In this document: in pieces, positions 45,010 through 56,212 of the stretch
Layout of the letters: each line of letters opens with the position of its first letter
Numbering within the stretch: position 1 is the stretch's first letter
NCBI RefSeq assembly: GCF_004362195.1
Contig: NZ_SNWG01000001.1
Coordinates: 2,046,001-2,110,000, forward strand
Reading direction: 5' to 3'
Length of the DNA: 64,000 nucleotides
Source: Microbacterium sp. BK668
GTDB lineage: Bacteria > Actinomycetota > Actinomycetes > Actinomycetales > Microbacteriaceae
Notes under the pieces: model-generated
Databases searched by the model: none
What the model was told of the DNA's origin: nothing
The model's input: only the letters and a program-made list of their open reading frames with translations
Made by a program: the position numbers and the translations under genes

Positions 45010-45104
45010 GAGCCGTGCCGGCCTCCGCCCTGCCGTCGCCGGTTCCGGACGGCGCGCGGGGGCTGGCAGACTTGTCGAGGCTCCGGCGCCCGCGTCGGGG
45101 ATGG

Positions 45105-45176
45105 TCCGCCGTAGTGTAATGGCAGCACGACAGCCTTTGGAGCTGTGAGGTCCAGGTTCGAGTCCTGGCGGCGGAG
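45105..45176 (+). tRNA. tRNA-Gln (anticodon TTG)
   Basis: The 72-nt cloverleaf is complete: acceptor TCCGCCG with CGGCGGA, anticodon stem ACAGC/GCTGT around the seven-base loop CTTTGGA (anticodon TTG), T stem CCAGG/CCTGG around TTCGAGT, and discriminator G. The 3' CCA is not encoded. One base separates its 3' end from the ATG of glmU, so the two are very likely cut from one transcript. Confidence 0.93.
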
Positions 45177-45177
45177 C

Positions 45178-46650
45178 ATGTCTGACAGCAACGCCGGCAC
45201 CCCGCTCGCCGTGATCGTCCTCGCGGCCGGTCAGGGGACGCGCATGAAGTCGTCCCTCCCGAAGGTGCTCCACCACATCGGCGGCCGTCCGCTCGTGGGC
45301 CATGTCCTCGCCACCGCCCGCAGTCTCGCCCCGACGAGCATCCTCGTCGTGGTGCGCCATGAGCGCGACCTGGTCGCGGCCGCCGTGCAGGAGACCGCGC
45401 CCGACGCCGTCGTCGTCGACCAGGACGAGATCCCGGGCACGGGCCGCGCTGTCGAGGTGGCCCTCGCGCAGCTGGGCGACTTCGCCGGAGACGTCCTCGT
45501 CCTGAGCGGGGACGTGCCGCTCCTGGACGTCGACGCGCTCGCGGCGCTCGTCGACGCCCACCGTTCGTCGGGCGCGGCCGTCACGCTCATGAGCGCCGTG
45601 GTCGACGACGCGACGGGGTATGGGCGGGTCATCCGCGGCGCGTCGGGCGACCTCGAGCGCATCGTGGAGCAGAAGGACGCGACGGATGCCGAGGCATCCG
45701 TCACCGAGATCAATGTCGGTGTGTACGTCTTCCGTGCGCCCGAGCTTCGCGCGCACATCACCCTCGTGGGCACCGCGAACGCGCAGGGGGAGAAGTACCT
45801 CACCGACGTCGTCGGCCTCCTGCACGATTCCCGCCTCCCCGTCGCGGTCTCCCAGGCGCCGGATGCCTCCGCTGCGCTCGGGGTGAACGACCGGGTCCAG
45901 CTGTCGGAGGCGGCCCGCACGCTGAACGCCCGGACCGTCCGCGAGTGGCAGCTGGCCGGTGTCACCGTGCTCGACCCCGCGACCACGTGGATCGATGTCA
46001 CCGCGAGGCTCGCGCCCGACGTGACGATCCTCCCGAACACGCACATCCTCCGGGCCACCGTCGTCGACGCCGGCGCGACGATCGGCCCCGACACCAGCCT
46101 GGTGGACTGCGAGGTCGGCGAGAACGCCGTCGTCCGCCGGAGCGATGCCACCCTGGCGGTCATCGGCGCCGGAGCGAACGTCGGCCCGTTCTCCTACCTG
46201 CGCCCCAACACGGTGCTGGGGGCCCGGGGCAAGATCGGCACGTTCGTCGAGACGAAGAACTCCACCATCGGCGAGGCGAGCAAGGTGCCGCACCTGTCGT
46301 ACATCGGCGACACCGACATCGGTCGCGGCGTGAATCTCGGGGCCGGAGCGATCACCGCCAACTACGACGACCTGACCAAGCACCGCACCGAGATCGGCGA
46401 CGAGGTGCACTCCGGGTCGCACAACGTCTTCGTCGCGCCCGTTAGGATCGGAGACGGTGCCAAGACCGGTGCCGGCGCGGTGATCCGCAAGGATGTTCCG
46501 CCTGGAGCCCTGGCATTGAGCGTCGCTCCTCAGCGCAACGTCGAGGGGTGGGTCGAGAAGAACCGACCGGGGACGGGAGCGGCCGAGGCGGCCGCCCGGG
46601 CTCGGTCCGCACAGGAAGCGGGCGATGGGTCGCAAGAAGAAGACGGTTGA
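45178..46650 (+). CDS. glmU: Bifunctional GlmU: glucosamine-1-phosphate acetyltransferase / GlcNAc-1-P uridyltransferase
   Basis: The 490-residue enzyme makes UDP-GlcNAc for peptidoglycan. The N-terminal uridyltransferase domain has VLAAGQGTRMKSSLPKVL (15-32), and the C-terminal left-handed beta-helix has the hexapeptide repeats and the acetyltransferase segment around GPFSYLRP and LSYIGDTDIG. The last 35 residues are a polar tail. The ATG at 45178 is 1 nt after tRNA-Gln and has no ribosome site of its own, apart from GGCGGAG inside the tRNA. It overlaps prs by 26 nt. The order tRNA-Gln, glmU, prs is shared with mycobacteria. Confidence 0.95.
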   Translation: MSDSNAGTPLAVIVLAAGQGTRMKSSLPKVLHHIGGRPLVGHVLATARSLAPTSILVVVRHERDLVAAAVQETAPDAVVVDQDEIPGTGRAVEVALAQLGDFAGDVLVLSGDVPLLDVDALAALVDAHRSSGAAVTLMSAVVDDATGYGRVIRGASGDLERIVEQKDATDAEASVTEINVGVYVFRAPELRAHITLVGTANAQGEKYLTDVVGLLHDSRLPVAVSQAPDASAALGVNDRVQLSEAARTLNARTVREWQLAGVTVLDPATTWIDVTARLAPDVTILPNTHILRATVVDAGATIGPDTSLVDCEVGENAVVRRSDATLAVIGAGANVGPFSYLRPNTVLGARGKIGTFVETKNSTIGEASKVPHLSYIGDTDIGRGVNLGAGAITANYDDLTKHRTEIGDEVHSGSHNVFVAPVRIGDGAKTGAGAVIRKDVPPGALALSVAPQRNVEGWVEKNRPGTGAAEAAARARSAQEAGDGSQEEDG

Positions 46651-47659
46651 TCTCGACCGCGAGAACGACATCGCCCCCGGCCTCGTCGCCAAGACCAAGA
46701 AGCGCCTCGTCGTCGTCTCGGGGCGCTCGCATCCCGACCTCGCGTCCGATGTCGCCGACGCGCTCGGCACGCAGCTCGTGCCCACGGAGTACCGCACGTT
46801 CGCATCGGGCGAGATCCTGACGCGCTTCGAGGTCTCGATCCGCGGCTGCGACTTCTTCCTCATCCAGAGCTTCGGGCCGCCCGTCAACGAGTGGCTCATG
46901 GAGACGCTCATCATGCTCGACGCGGCCAAGCGCGCGTCGGCCAAGCGCATCACGGTGGTCGCTCCGTACTATCCGTACTCCCGTCAGGACAAGAAGGGCC
47001 GCGGCCGCGAGCCGATCAGCGCCCGGCTGGTCGCCGACCTGCTTCGCACAGCCGGCGCCGACCGGGTGATGAGCGTCGACCTGCACGCCGCCCAGATCCA
47101 GGGCTTCTTCGACGGCCCCGTCGACCACCTCTTCGCCAAGCCCGTCCTGCTGGACTACTTCGAGCGGACCCTCACGGCCGAAGACCGGCGGAAGCTCACG
47201 GTCGTCTCGCCCGACACGGGCCGGGTGCGGGTGGCCGACACATGGTCCGACAGCCTCGGCGCGCCGCTGGCGATCATCCACAAGCGCCGCGACCCGAACG
47301 TCGCGAACCAGGTGACGGTGAACGAGATCGTCGGCCAGGTCGAAGGGCGCGTCTGCCTCCTCGTCGACGACATGATCGACACCGGCGGCACGATCGCGAA
47401 GGCCGCCGAGGCGCTCAAAGCCAACGGCGCGGAGCGCGTGATCGTCGCCGCCACACACCCGATCTTCAGCGACCCCGCGGCCGAGCGCCTCCAGAGCGCC
47501 GCCATCGACGAGGTCGTCGTGACCGACACCATCCCGCTTCCCGAGGAGAAGCGCTTCGCGAGCCTGACGATCCTCCCGATCGCGCCGCTGCTGGCCCGCG
47601 CGATCCACGAGGTGTTCGAGGACGGCTCGGTCACGAGCATGTTCGACGGCGCGGCGTAG
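46625..47659 (+). CDS. prs: Ribose-phosphate pyrophosphokinase
   Basis: This 344-residue enzyme makes PRPP from ribose 5-phosphate and ATP for nucleotide, histidine and tryptophan synthesis and for decaprenyl-phosphoribose. YPYSRQDKKGRGREPISARL is the ATP-binding flexible region, VDLHAAQIQGFFDGPVDHL the PRPP synthase signature, and VDDMIDTGGTI the PRPP loop. About 22 basic residues precede the conserved core, longer than in most homologues. It starts inside glmU (26-nt overlap), so the pair is translated together. Confidence 0.95.
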   Translation: MGRKKKTVDLDRENDIAPGLVAKTKKRLVVVSGRSHPDLASDVADALGTQLVPTEYRTFASGEILTRFEVSIRGCDFFLIQSFGPPVNEWLMETLIMLDAAKRASAKRITVVAPYYPYSRQDKKGRGREPISARLVADLLRTAGADRVMSVDLHAAQIQGFFDGPVDHLFAKPVLLDYFERTLTAEDRRKLTVVSPDTGRVRVADTWSDSLGAPLAIIHKRRDPNVANQVTVNEIVGQVEGRVCLLVDDMIDTGGTIAKAAEALKANGAERVIVAATHPIFSDPAAERLQSAAIDEVVVTDTIPLPEEKRFASLTILPIAPLLARAIHEVFEDGSVTSMFDGAA

Positions 47660-47714
47660 CGACCCGCCGTTCGCGGCCTGCCTGTCATAGCCTGACCCTG
47701 TCGAAGGGGTCGTG

Positions 47715-50402
<2,688 letters not shown>

Positions 50403-50528
50403 CGCACCGCCGGGATGCATTCGCGCGCATTCAAAGGGCTTCCATAGCCTGAACCGGGCGGATCGCCGGGCCGTGTCACCTACCGTGGAATGCATCCCGC
50501 CGACGAGGCACGACACGAGAGGACCGTC

Positions 50529-51044
50529 ATGATCCGCACGACCGCCGTACCCCGCCCGCTCCGCGCAGGAGCCGCCGTCCTCGGCGTCGCGGGCATGATC
50601 GCCCTCGCCGGATGCTCGGCCACCGATACGGCATCCACCTCGGCCACCGGCGGCACCGCCGACACCGGCGGTGCCGGTACGACCGGCTCGAGCACTCCGT
50701 CCGGCGCCGGCGCGCAGGGATCCGCCGGCAGTGCCGACGGCACGTCGACCTATGCGGACGGCACGTACACCGCCGCGGGTTCGTACGCGACGCCGGAGTC
50801 GGTCGAGCAGATCACGGTGACCGTGACGCTGCAGGATGACGTCATCACCGACGTCGAGGTGACCGGCAACCCGACGAAGCGGGAATCGCAGGAGTACCAG
50901 AGCCGGTTCATCGGCGGGATCGCCGACGTCGTCGTGGGACAGGACATCGATTCCATCTCGGTGAGTCGCGTCGCGGGCTCGTCCCTCACGAGCGGCGGCT
51001 TCAATCAGGCGATCGACGAGATCAAGGCCGAGGCCGCGGCCTGA
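50529..51044 (+). CDS. FMN-binding domain lipoprotein, predicted flavinylated
   Basis: This 171-residue lipoprotein has a signal peptide ending in the lipobox LAGC (Cys29), a Ser/Thr/Gly-rich linker (30-75), and an FMN_bind domain (about 78-168) like those of RnfG and NqrC. The modification site resembles the SGATxTS consensus but reads AGSSLTS (149-155), so Ser152 would carry the phosphoester-linked FMN. The next gene is the FMN transferase ApbE, 5 nt downstream, and the third is a membrane flavin reductase. It should sit on the outer face of the membrane and take electrons from that reductase. GAGAGGA precedes the ATG. Confidence 0.88.
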   Translation: MIRTTAVPRPLRAGAAVLGVAGMIALAGCSATDTASTSATGGTADTGGAGTTGSSTPSGAGAQGSAGSADGTSTYADGTYTAAGSYATPESVEQITVTVTLQDDVITDVEVTGNPTKRESQEYQSRFIGGIADVVVGQDIDSISVSRVAGSSLTSGGFNQAIDEIKAEAAA

Positions 51045-51049
51045 CGCGC

Positions 51050-51913
51050 ATGTCCGAGCGGGCCGTCTGGAGCTTCGACGCGATCGGCACCGCGTGGGAG
51101 ATCGAGACGCGGGATCCTCTTCCCAGCAGCGCGCGCGCGGCGGTCGCCGGCCTCGTCGCGGATTTCGACGCCGCGTGGTCGCGCTTCCGGCCGGACTCGC
51201 TCGTGTCGCAGCTGGCGCGGGAGGGCGGAACGATTCCGGCGCCGCGGGATGCGGCGGCCATGCTCGAGACCTACGCGGAGCTTTCGGGCGCGACCTGCGA
51301 CGCCGTCAACCCGCTCGTCGGCGAGTCACTCGCCCGCCGCGGCTACGACGCGACCTATTCCTTCGCGGATCGAGGCGCCGTCGCGGCGCCGACCGACTGG
51401 CGGGAACTCGTGCGCTGGTCGAGCGACACCCTCGAACTGCGCGCGCCGGCGCTCCTCGACGTCGGGGCCCTCGGCAAGGGCCGTCTGGTCGACCTCGTCG
51501 TCGAGACGCTTCTCCCGTGGGCCGGCGAGGACCTCGTCGTCGACGCGAGCGGAGATCTCGCCGCGCGCGGGGCGGTGCAGCGGGTGGGGCTCGAGCATCC
51601 GTACGACCCCGCGCGTGCGATCGGAGTGGTCGAGGTGACCGATGCCGCGCTCTGCGCCTCCGCGACGAACCGCCGCGCGTGGGGGGACGGTCTGCATCAC
51701 GTGCTCGATGCCCGCACGGGCGAGCCGGTCCGGGCCATCGTCGCGACCTGGGCGATCGCACCGACGGCGATGCGGGCAGATGCCGCGGCGACCGCGCTCT
51801 TCTTCGAGGGCGGACCCGAGCTCGCGCACGCGTGGGGCGTCGAGTGGGTCCGCATGACCAGCGACGGCCGCGTCGAGTGGTCGCCCGGCAGTAAGGCAGA
51901 GTTGTTCACGTGA
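51050..51913 (+). CDS. apbE: FAD:protein FMN transferase (ApbE)
   Basis: This 287-residue ApbE-family enzyme cleaves FAD and attaches FMN to Thr or Ser of target proteins. DVGALGKGRLVD corresponds to the usual DLGGIAKGYAVD, VDASGDLA to the NxGGD loop, and MRADAAATALF to the metal-binding (A/S)DALATA motif. No signal peptide or lipobox is present, unlike many ApbE proteins, so it may act in the cytosol or be exported another way. Its likely target is the FMN-binding lipoprotein just upstream. Its stop overlaps the next gene's GTG (GTGA). Confidence 0.9.
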   Translation: MSERAVWSFDAIGTAWEIETRDPLPSSARAAVAGLVADFDAAWSRFRPDSLVSQLAREGGTIPAPRDAAAMLETYAELSGATCDAVNPLVGESLARRGYDATYSFADRGAVAAPTDWRELVRWSSDTLELRAPALLDVGALGKGRLVDLVVETLLPWAGEDLVVDASGDLAARGAVQRVGLEHPYDPARAIGVVEVTDAALCASATNRRAWGDGLHHVLDARTGEPVRAIVATWAIAPTAMRADAAATALFFEGGPELAHAWGVEWVRMTSDGRVEWSPGSKAELFT

Positions 51914-53490
51914 TCGGATCCCTCACGTCGGTCTGGAACCGCGTCTTCGCGGTGCTCGGGCGCGTCTCGATGTACCGCCTCGCGTACCTGTGCCTGGCGG
52001 CGCTCGCGGTGATCGCGCTCGTCGTGTCGTTCACGGGTGCCCTCGCACCGACACCGCTCGAGCTCGTCGTGACCCTCGTCGTGCTCGCGGCGGTCTGCGC
52101 CGGAACGGATGCCGCGGCACAAGCGGTCCTCACGCTGCCGTGGCGCATCGAGTCGTCCCTCATCACGGCCCACATCCTGCTGTTCATCCTGCGCCCGACG
52201 ATCGATCTCGTCGGGCTCGCCGGCATCGCCCTCGCCGGCGTCGTCGCCTCCCTGTCGAAGTACGTCCTGGCGTGGCGGGGCCGTCACATCTTCAACCCGG
52301 CCGCGGTGGGAGCGGCGGTGCTGACGATCGTGAGCGTCTGGGTCCCGGCGCTCGGAGCGTCGTCGTGGTGGGTGGGGACCCCCGTGCTCGCAGCGCCCGT
52401 CGTCGTCCTGGGCCTCCTCGTCCTGCTGCGCACCGAGAAGGTGCGGGTGGTCGGGGTCTTCCTGGTCATCGCGGTCGCCGTCGGTGTCGCGCGCACGTCG
52501 GCGCAGTACCAGGCGGCGGGACTCGAACTCGACCCATGGGCGGTCTTCTGGCAGATCCTCTGGTCCTCGCCGTTCCTCTTCCTCGGGGCCTTCATGCTCT
52601 CCGAGCCGCTCACGATGCCTCCGCGGCGCTGGCAGCAGTTCACCGTCGCCGCCGTCGTCGGCGTGCTCGCCGGCTGGCCCATCCCCCTCGGGGAGGCGAT
52701 GAGCCTCGGCCAGGAGCGCGCGCTCCTCATCGGCAACCTCGTCGCCTTCGCCTTCGCCTTCTCACTGCGCTCGGCCGTGCGGCTGACCCTCGAGTCGCGC
52801 GACGACCTCACCCCGACCGTGAGGCAGCTGACCTTCCGCACGCACAACCGGCTCGCCTTCACGCCGGGGCAGTACTTGGAGCTCGAGGTGCCTCACCGGC
52901 ACGCCGACGCGCGAGGCACGCGCCGGGAGTTCAGCATCGCCTCGGCCCCCGAAGACCTCCCCGAGCTGCGGGTCGCCTTCCGCGAGGCGCAGGGAGCCGG
53001 GGCCAAGCCTCAGTCGTCGTACAAGAAGGCGCTCGCCGAGGTGCAGCCCGGGGGCGCGCTCGCGGTGACGGGGGTGTGGGGCGACTTCGTGCTGCCCAAG
53101 CGCTCCACGAGCCCCATCCTCATGGTCGCCGCGGGGATCGGCGTCACGCCGTTCATCTCGCAGCTGCGCCATGAGCAGCTGACCGGCGAGGATCGCGATA
53201 TCGTGCTCGTCTACGTCGCATCGGAGGCGTCGGAGCTCGCATTCCGCCCCGAGCTGGAGGCAGCAGGCATCCCCGTCGTCGTCTTCACGCGGGATGAGCC
53301 GAAGGACCTGCCGCGCAACTGGATGTGGGCGCGCGGAGTGCGGCTGGATGCCGAGGGCCTCCTGCGCGTCGTCCCGGACATCGCCGCCCGGCACGCGTAC
53401 ATCTCGGGACCCTCCGGTCTCATCGCCGAGCTCGCGCCGGCGCTCGAGAGGGCGCGGTCGATCACGACCGACGCGTTCTCGGGCTACTGA
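51910..53490 (+). CDS. NqrB/RnfD-like membrane domain fused to NAD(P)H-flavin reductase
   Basis: This 526-residue fusion has nine to ten membrane helices in residues 1-290, including GRHIFNPAA (124-132) and FMLSEPLTMPP (228-238), which correspond to conserved loops of NqrB/RnfD. Residues about 300-526 form a ferredoxin-NADP reductase module: RREFSIAS (338-345) binds FAD, GIGVTPF (409-415) binds NAD(P)H, and the usual CGP is SGP. I see no SGAT flavin-attachment motif in the membrane part. It probably passes electrons from cytosolic NAD(P)H across the membrane to the FMN lipoprotein encoded by the first gene. It is the last gene of the operon. Confidence 0.85.
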   Translation: MIGSLTSVWNRVFAVLGRVSMYRLAYLCLAALAVIALVVSFTGALAPTPLELVVTLVVLAAVCAGTDAAAQAVLTLPWRIESSLITAHILLFILRPTIDLVGLAGIALAGVVASLSKYVLAWRGRHIFNPAAVGAAVLTIVSVWVPALGASSWWVGTPVLAAPVVVLGLLVLLRTEKVRVVGVFLVIAVAVGVARTSAQYQAAGLELDPWAVFWQILWSSPFLFLGAFMLSEPLTMPPRRWQQFTVAAVVGVLAGWPIPLGEAMSLGQERALLIGNLVAFAFAFSLRSAVRLTLESRDDLTPTVRQLTFRTHNRLAFTPGQYLELEVPHRHADARGTRREFSIASAPEDLPELRVAFREAQGAGAKPQSSYKKALAEVQPGGALAVTGVWGDFVLPKRSTSPILMVAAGIGVTPFISQLRHEQLTGEDRDIVLVYVASEASELAFRPELEAAGIPVVVFTRDEPKDLPRNWMWARGVRLDAEGLLRVVPDIAARHAYISGPSGLIAELAPALERARSITTDAFSGY

Positions 53491-53556
53491 CACCGAGCCC
53501 GGATGCCGCGCCACCGCGCCCGCGGGATGGTCCGGGGCGTCGTCCTCGTGCGCTGA

Positions 53557-53815
53557 CCCCGGTCCCTGTCGCCGCGTCGCTCCTCGCTCGGGGACCGGGG
53601 GAAACGCGGGCTCCCGCGCCCGCCCGGTCCGCGTCGGTCCGCGCTCGGGGACCGGGGGAAACGTCAGGTTCCCGCGCCCCGCCCCGGTCCCTGTCACCGC
53701 GTCGGTCCGCGCTCGGGGACCGGCGAAACGTCAGGTTCTCGCGCCCCGCCCCGGTCCCCGTCGCCGCGTCGGTCCGCGCGCGGTGACCGGCAGAACGTCA
53801 GGCTCCTGCGCCCGC
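53557..53815. repeat. Four tandem GC-rich units of about 60-67 bp
   Basis: Four imperfect copies begin near 53557, 53622, 53682 and 53749. Each has GGTCCC (or GGTCCG) and, after about 25 nt, GGGGACCGG or a variant, so each can form a hairpin, followed by GAAACGTCAGGTTC-like sequence. This accounts for the 307-bp gap after the flavin operon. The last copy holds the histidine kinase stop codon at 53798-53800 and its final residues. The core resembles the repeats at 10901 and 17269. Confidence 0.75.
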
Positions 53816-55393
53816 CCCGGGGTCGGCGGGGCGCGCCGGGAGCCGCACCTCGAACGTCGTGTCGCCCGGCTCGCTCCGCGCCGCGATCGTCCCCCCGTGG
53901 GCCGCGACGATCGCCTTCGCGATCGACAGGCCGAGACCCGTGCCCCCCGTCTTGCGGGCGCGCGAACGGTCGGCGCGGGCGAAGCGCTCGAACAGCTCGG
54001 CCGTGATGGCGGGGTCGACGCCCGGACCGTCGTCGTGGACGCGGAGCACGGCATCCTTCCCTTCGCGAACGACGCTCGTGGTCACGGTCGTGCCCGCCGG
54101 TGTGTGCGCCCGCGCGTTGGCGAGGAGGTTCGCCGCGACCTGGTGCAGGCGGCCGGAGTCGCCCGCGATGACCACGGGCTCCTCGCCGACCTCGAGCACC
54201 CACTCGTGGTCCGGCCCCGCGGGCCGGGCGTCCTCGACCGCCTCGACGGCGAGCCGCGTGAGGTCGACGGAGCCGTAGACGAGCTCCTGCCCCTCGTCCA
54301 GACGCGCGAGCAGGAGGAGGTCCTCGACGAGCGTCGTCATCCGCAGCGACTGCGCCTGGATCCGTTCGAGCGACTGGCCCGTCGTCTCGACGATCAGTGG
54401 CTCGGGACCGCCGTTCGCCTCGGCTTGGCGGAGGGCGCGCAGCGACAGCTCGCTGTAGCCACGGATCGAGGCGAGGGGCGTGCGCAGCTCGTGGCTCGCG
54501 TCGGCGACGAACCGCCGCATGCGGTCCTCGTTCCGCTGGCGCGCGTCCAGCGACGCGTCGACGTGGTCGAGCAGGGTGTTGAGAGCGTGTCCCACGCGTC
54601 CGATCTCGGTGCGCTCGTCGGCCTCCTGCGCGGGCACGCGCTCGTCGATGGAGACCGAGCCCTCCGACATGGGCAGGGCGGCGACGCGTGTCGCCGTGTC
54701 GGCGACCGCGCGCAGCGGCTTGAGCCCGGCGCGCACGACGAACGCGATCGCGATGCCCAGCAGCACCAGGCCCGCCGCCGTCACGATGAGGATCGCGGTG
54801 AACAGCTGCGCGAGCGTCTTCTGCACTTCGCTCAGCGGCAGCCCGACGACCGCGATCGTCTGATTGGGGAGCGGGGAGGCGTAGACGCGGTACTCGCCGA
54901 GCCCTTGGATCGTGACGGTCTCGAGGCCCTGTCGGCGGATGCTGTCGGTGACGTCCGCGACCTGCTCGTCGTCGAGCGCCTCCACCGTGCCGTCGGACGT
55001 GACCACCGCGCCCGTGGGGATCAGCACGCCGCTGTCGCTCATCACGAGCAGCACGCCCTCCTCCTGGCGGCCGGCATTCAGGACGTCGGAGGCGGTCAGG
55101 GGCTGACCGGTCTGCGGCATCCCCTGCAGCTGGAAGAGGTTCTGCACCGTCACACTGGTGGTCTCGCTCACCTTCGCGTTCAGGTTCTCCTGGAGCACCT
55201 GACCGAGGAAGGCGCTGATCGCCACGGCGACGCCGACGAGGATGAGCGCGACGATGGCCGTGATGGTGACCATGAGGCGCGTCTGCAGGCTCCAGGGCCT
55301 GCGGCCTCGCGCCACACGCCCGGCCGGGGCGGGAACGGTATCTCCCGCGACGGCGGTGCGGACGAGCGGAGGGGCGGCCGGGGGCTCGGTCAC
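53798..55393 (-). CDS. Sensor histidine kinase
   Basis: This 531-residue membrane kinase has helices at about 41-64 and 199-221 around an extracytoplasmic sensor domain, then a HAMP linker (about 222-285). His301 in FVADASHELRTPLASIRGY is the phosphorylated residue. N, G1 and G2 boxes follow (VAANLLANARAHTP, VHDDGPGVD, GGTGLGLSIAKAI). The C-terminal PADPGAGAGA tail and stop are formed by the last tandem-repeat unit. The GTG start overlaps the response regulator stop (GTGA). It belongs to the large OmpR-partner kinase group with DRSRARKTGGTGLGLS, common in actinobacteria. The signal is unknown. Confidence 0.93.
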   Translation of the reverse strand: MTEPPAAPPLVRTAVAGDTVPAPAGRVARGRRPWSLQTRLMVTITAIVALILVGVAVAISAFLGQVLQENLNAKVSETTSVTVQNLFQLQGMPQTGQPLTASDVLNAGRQEEGVLLVMSDSGVLIPTGAVVTSDGTVEALDDEQVADVTDSIRRQGLETVTIQGLGEYRVYASPLPNQTIAVVGLPLSEVQKTLAQLFTAILIVTAAGLVLLGIAIAFVVRAGLKPLRAVADTATRVAALPMSEGSVSIDERVPAQEADERTEIGRVGHALNTLLDHVDASLDARQRNEDRMRRFVADASHELRTPLASIRGYSELSLRALRQAEANGGPEPLIVETTGQSLERIQAQSLRMTTLVEDLLLLARLDEGQELVYGSVDLTRLAVEAVEDARPAGPDHEWVLEVGEEPVVIAGDSGRLHQVAANLLANARAHTPAGTTVTTSVVREGKDAVLRVHDDGPGVDPAITAELFERFARADRSRARKTGGTGLGLSIAKAIVAAHGGTIAARSEPGDTTFEVRLPARPADPGAGAGA

Positions 55394-56124
55394 TGCGGGG
55401 CTTTGATCATGTAGCCGACGCCGCGCACCGTGTGGATGAGCGGCTCCCGGCCCTGGTCGATCTTCTTGCGGAGGTAGGAGATGTACAGCTCGACGACGCT
55501 CGAGCGGCCGCCGAAGTCGTAGTTCCACACCCGGTCGAGGATCTGCGCCTTGGAGACGACTCGGCGCTGATTGCGCATGAGGTAGCGCAGCAGCTCGAAC
55601 TCCGTCGCGGTGAGCTCGATCGCGTCGCCGGCGCGCTCGACCTCGTGACTGTCCTCGTTGAGCGACAAATCGCCGACGCGCAGGATCGGCTCGGCGTCGC
55701 TCGCCATGGCGGTGCCGGCGCGCCGCATGAGGCCGCGGAGCCGGGCGACGACCTCCTCGAGGCTGAAGGGCTTCGTGACGTAGTCGTCGCCGCCGGCGGT
55801 GAGCCCCGCGACACGGTCGCTGACAGCATCCTTCGCCGTCAGGAACAGCACGGGCACGTCGTTGCCCGACTGGCGCAGCCGCTGCAGCACCGCCATGCCG
55901 TCGAGGTCGGGCATCATGACGTCGAGCACCATGGCGTCGGGGTCGAAGTCGCGGGCGCCCTGGAGCGCCTGGAAGCCGGAGGCGGCGGTGCGCACCTCCC
56001 AGCCCTCCATGCGCAGCGCCATCGACAGCAGGTCGGTGAGCATCTGCTCGTCGTCGACCACCAGGACGCGCAGTGCCGAGCCGTCGGGTCGGCGGAGCGC
56101 TTGAGCAGGAGCAGTCACGGTCAT
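55390..56124 (-). CDS. OmpR/PhoB-family response regulator
   Basis: This 244-residue regulator has a receiver domain with Asp24-Asp25, phospho-acceptor Asp68 (VLDVMMPDLDG), Thr96 and Lys118 (YVTKPF), and a C-terminal winged helix whose recognition segment is GGRSSVVELYISYLRKKID. It works with the kinase that follows it with a 4-nt overlap. The ATG at 56124 puts about 18 residues before the receiver domain. It is divergent from the ABC exporter, and the intergenic region holds an 11-bp tandem repeat that fits its expected operator. Confidence 0.94.
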   Translation of the reverse strand: MTVTAPAQALRRPDGSALRVLVVDDEQMLTDLLSMALRMEGWEVRTAASGFQALQGARDFDPDAMVLDVMMPDLDGMAVLQRLRQSGNDVPVLFLTAKDAVSDRVAGLTAGGDDYVTKPFSLEEVVARLRGLMRRAGTAMASDAEPILRVGDLSLNEDSHEVERAGDAIELTATEFELLRYLMRNQRRVVSKAQILDRVWNYDFGGRSSVVELYISYLRKKIDQGREPLIHTVRGVGYMIKAPQ

Positions 56125-56212
56125 GTCCCCAATCCTGAGTCGCCAAGCTTTGCGTCTCCTATGGCGGATCCTATGCATGCGCTGTGAAACCCGCGGGCGC
56201 CATCCTCCCGCA

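Noticed and set aside
45105..45176. tRNA read as Pro (anticodon TGG)
   Set aside because: With the 5-bp ACAGC/GCTGT stem the seven-base loop places TTG, not TGG, at positions 34-36, giving Gln.
47712..47714. GTG as start of the P-type ATPase
   Set aside because: The spacing from GAAGGGG is only 3 nt; the ATG at 47715 has the better 6-nt spacing.
53557..53815. Possible CRISPR array
   Set aside because: Units are contiguous and imperfect with internal hairpins; there are no uniform direct repeats separated by unique spacers and no cas genes.
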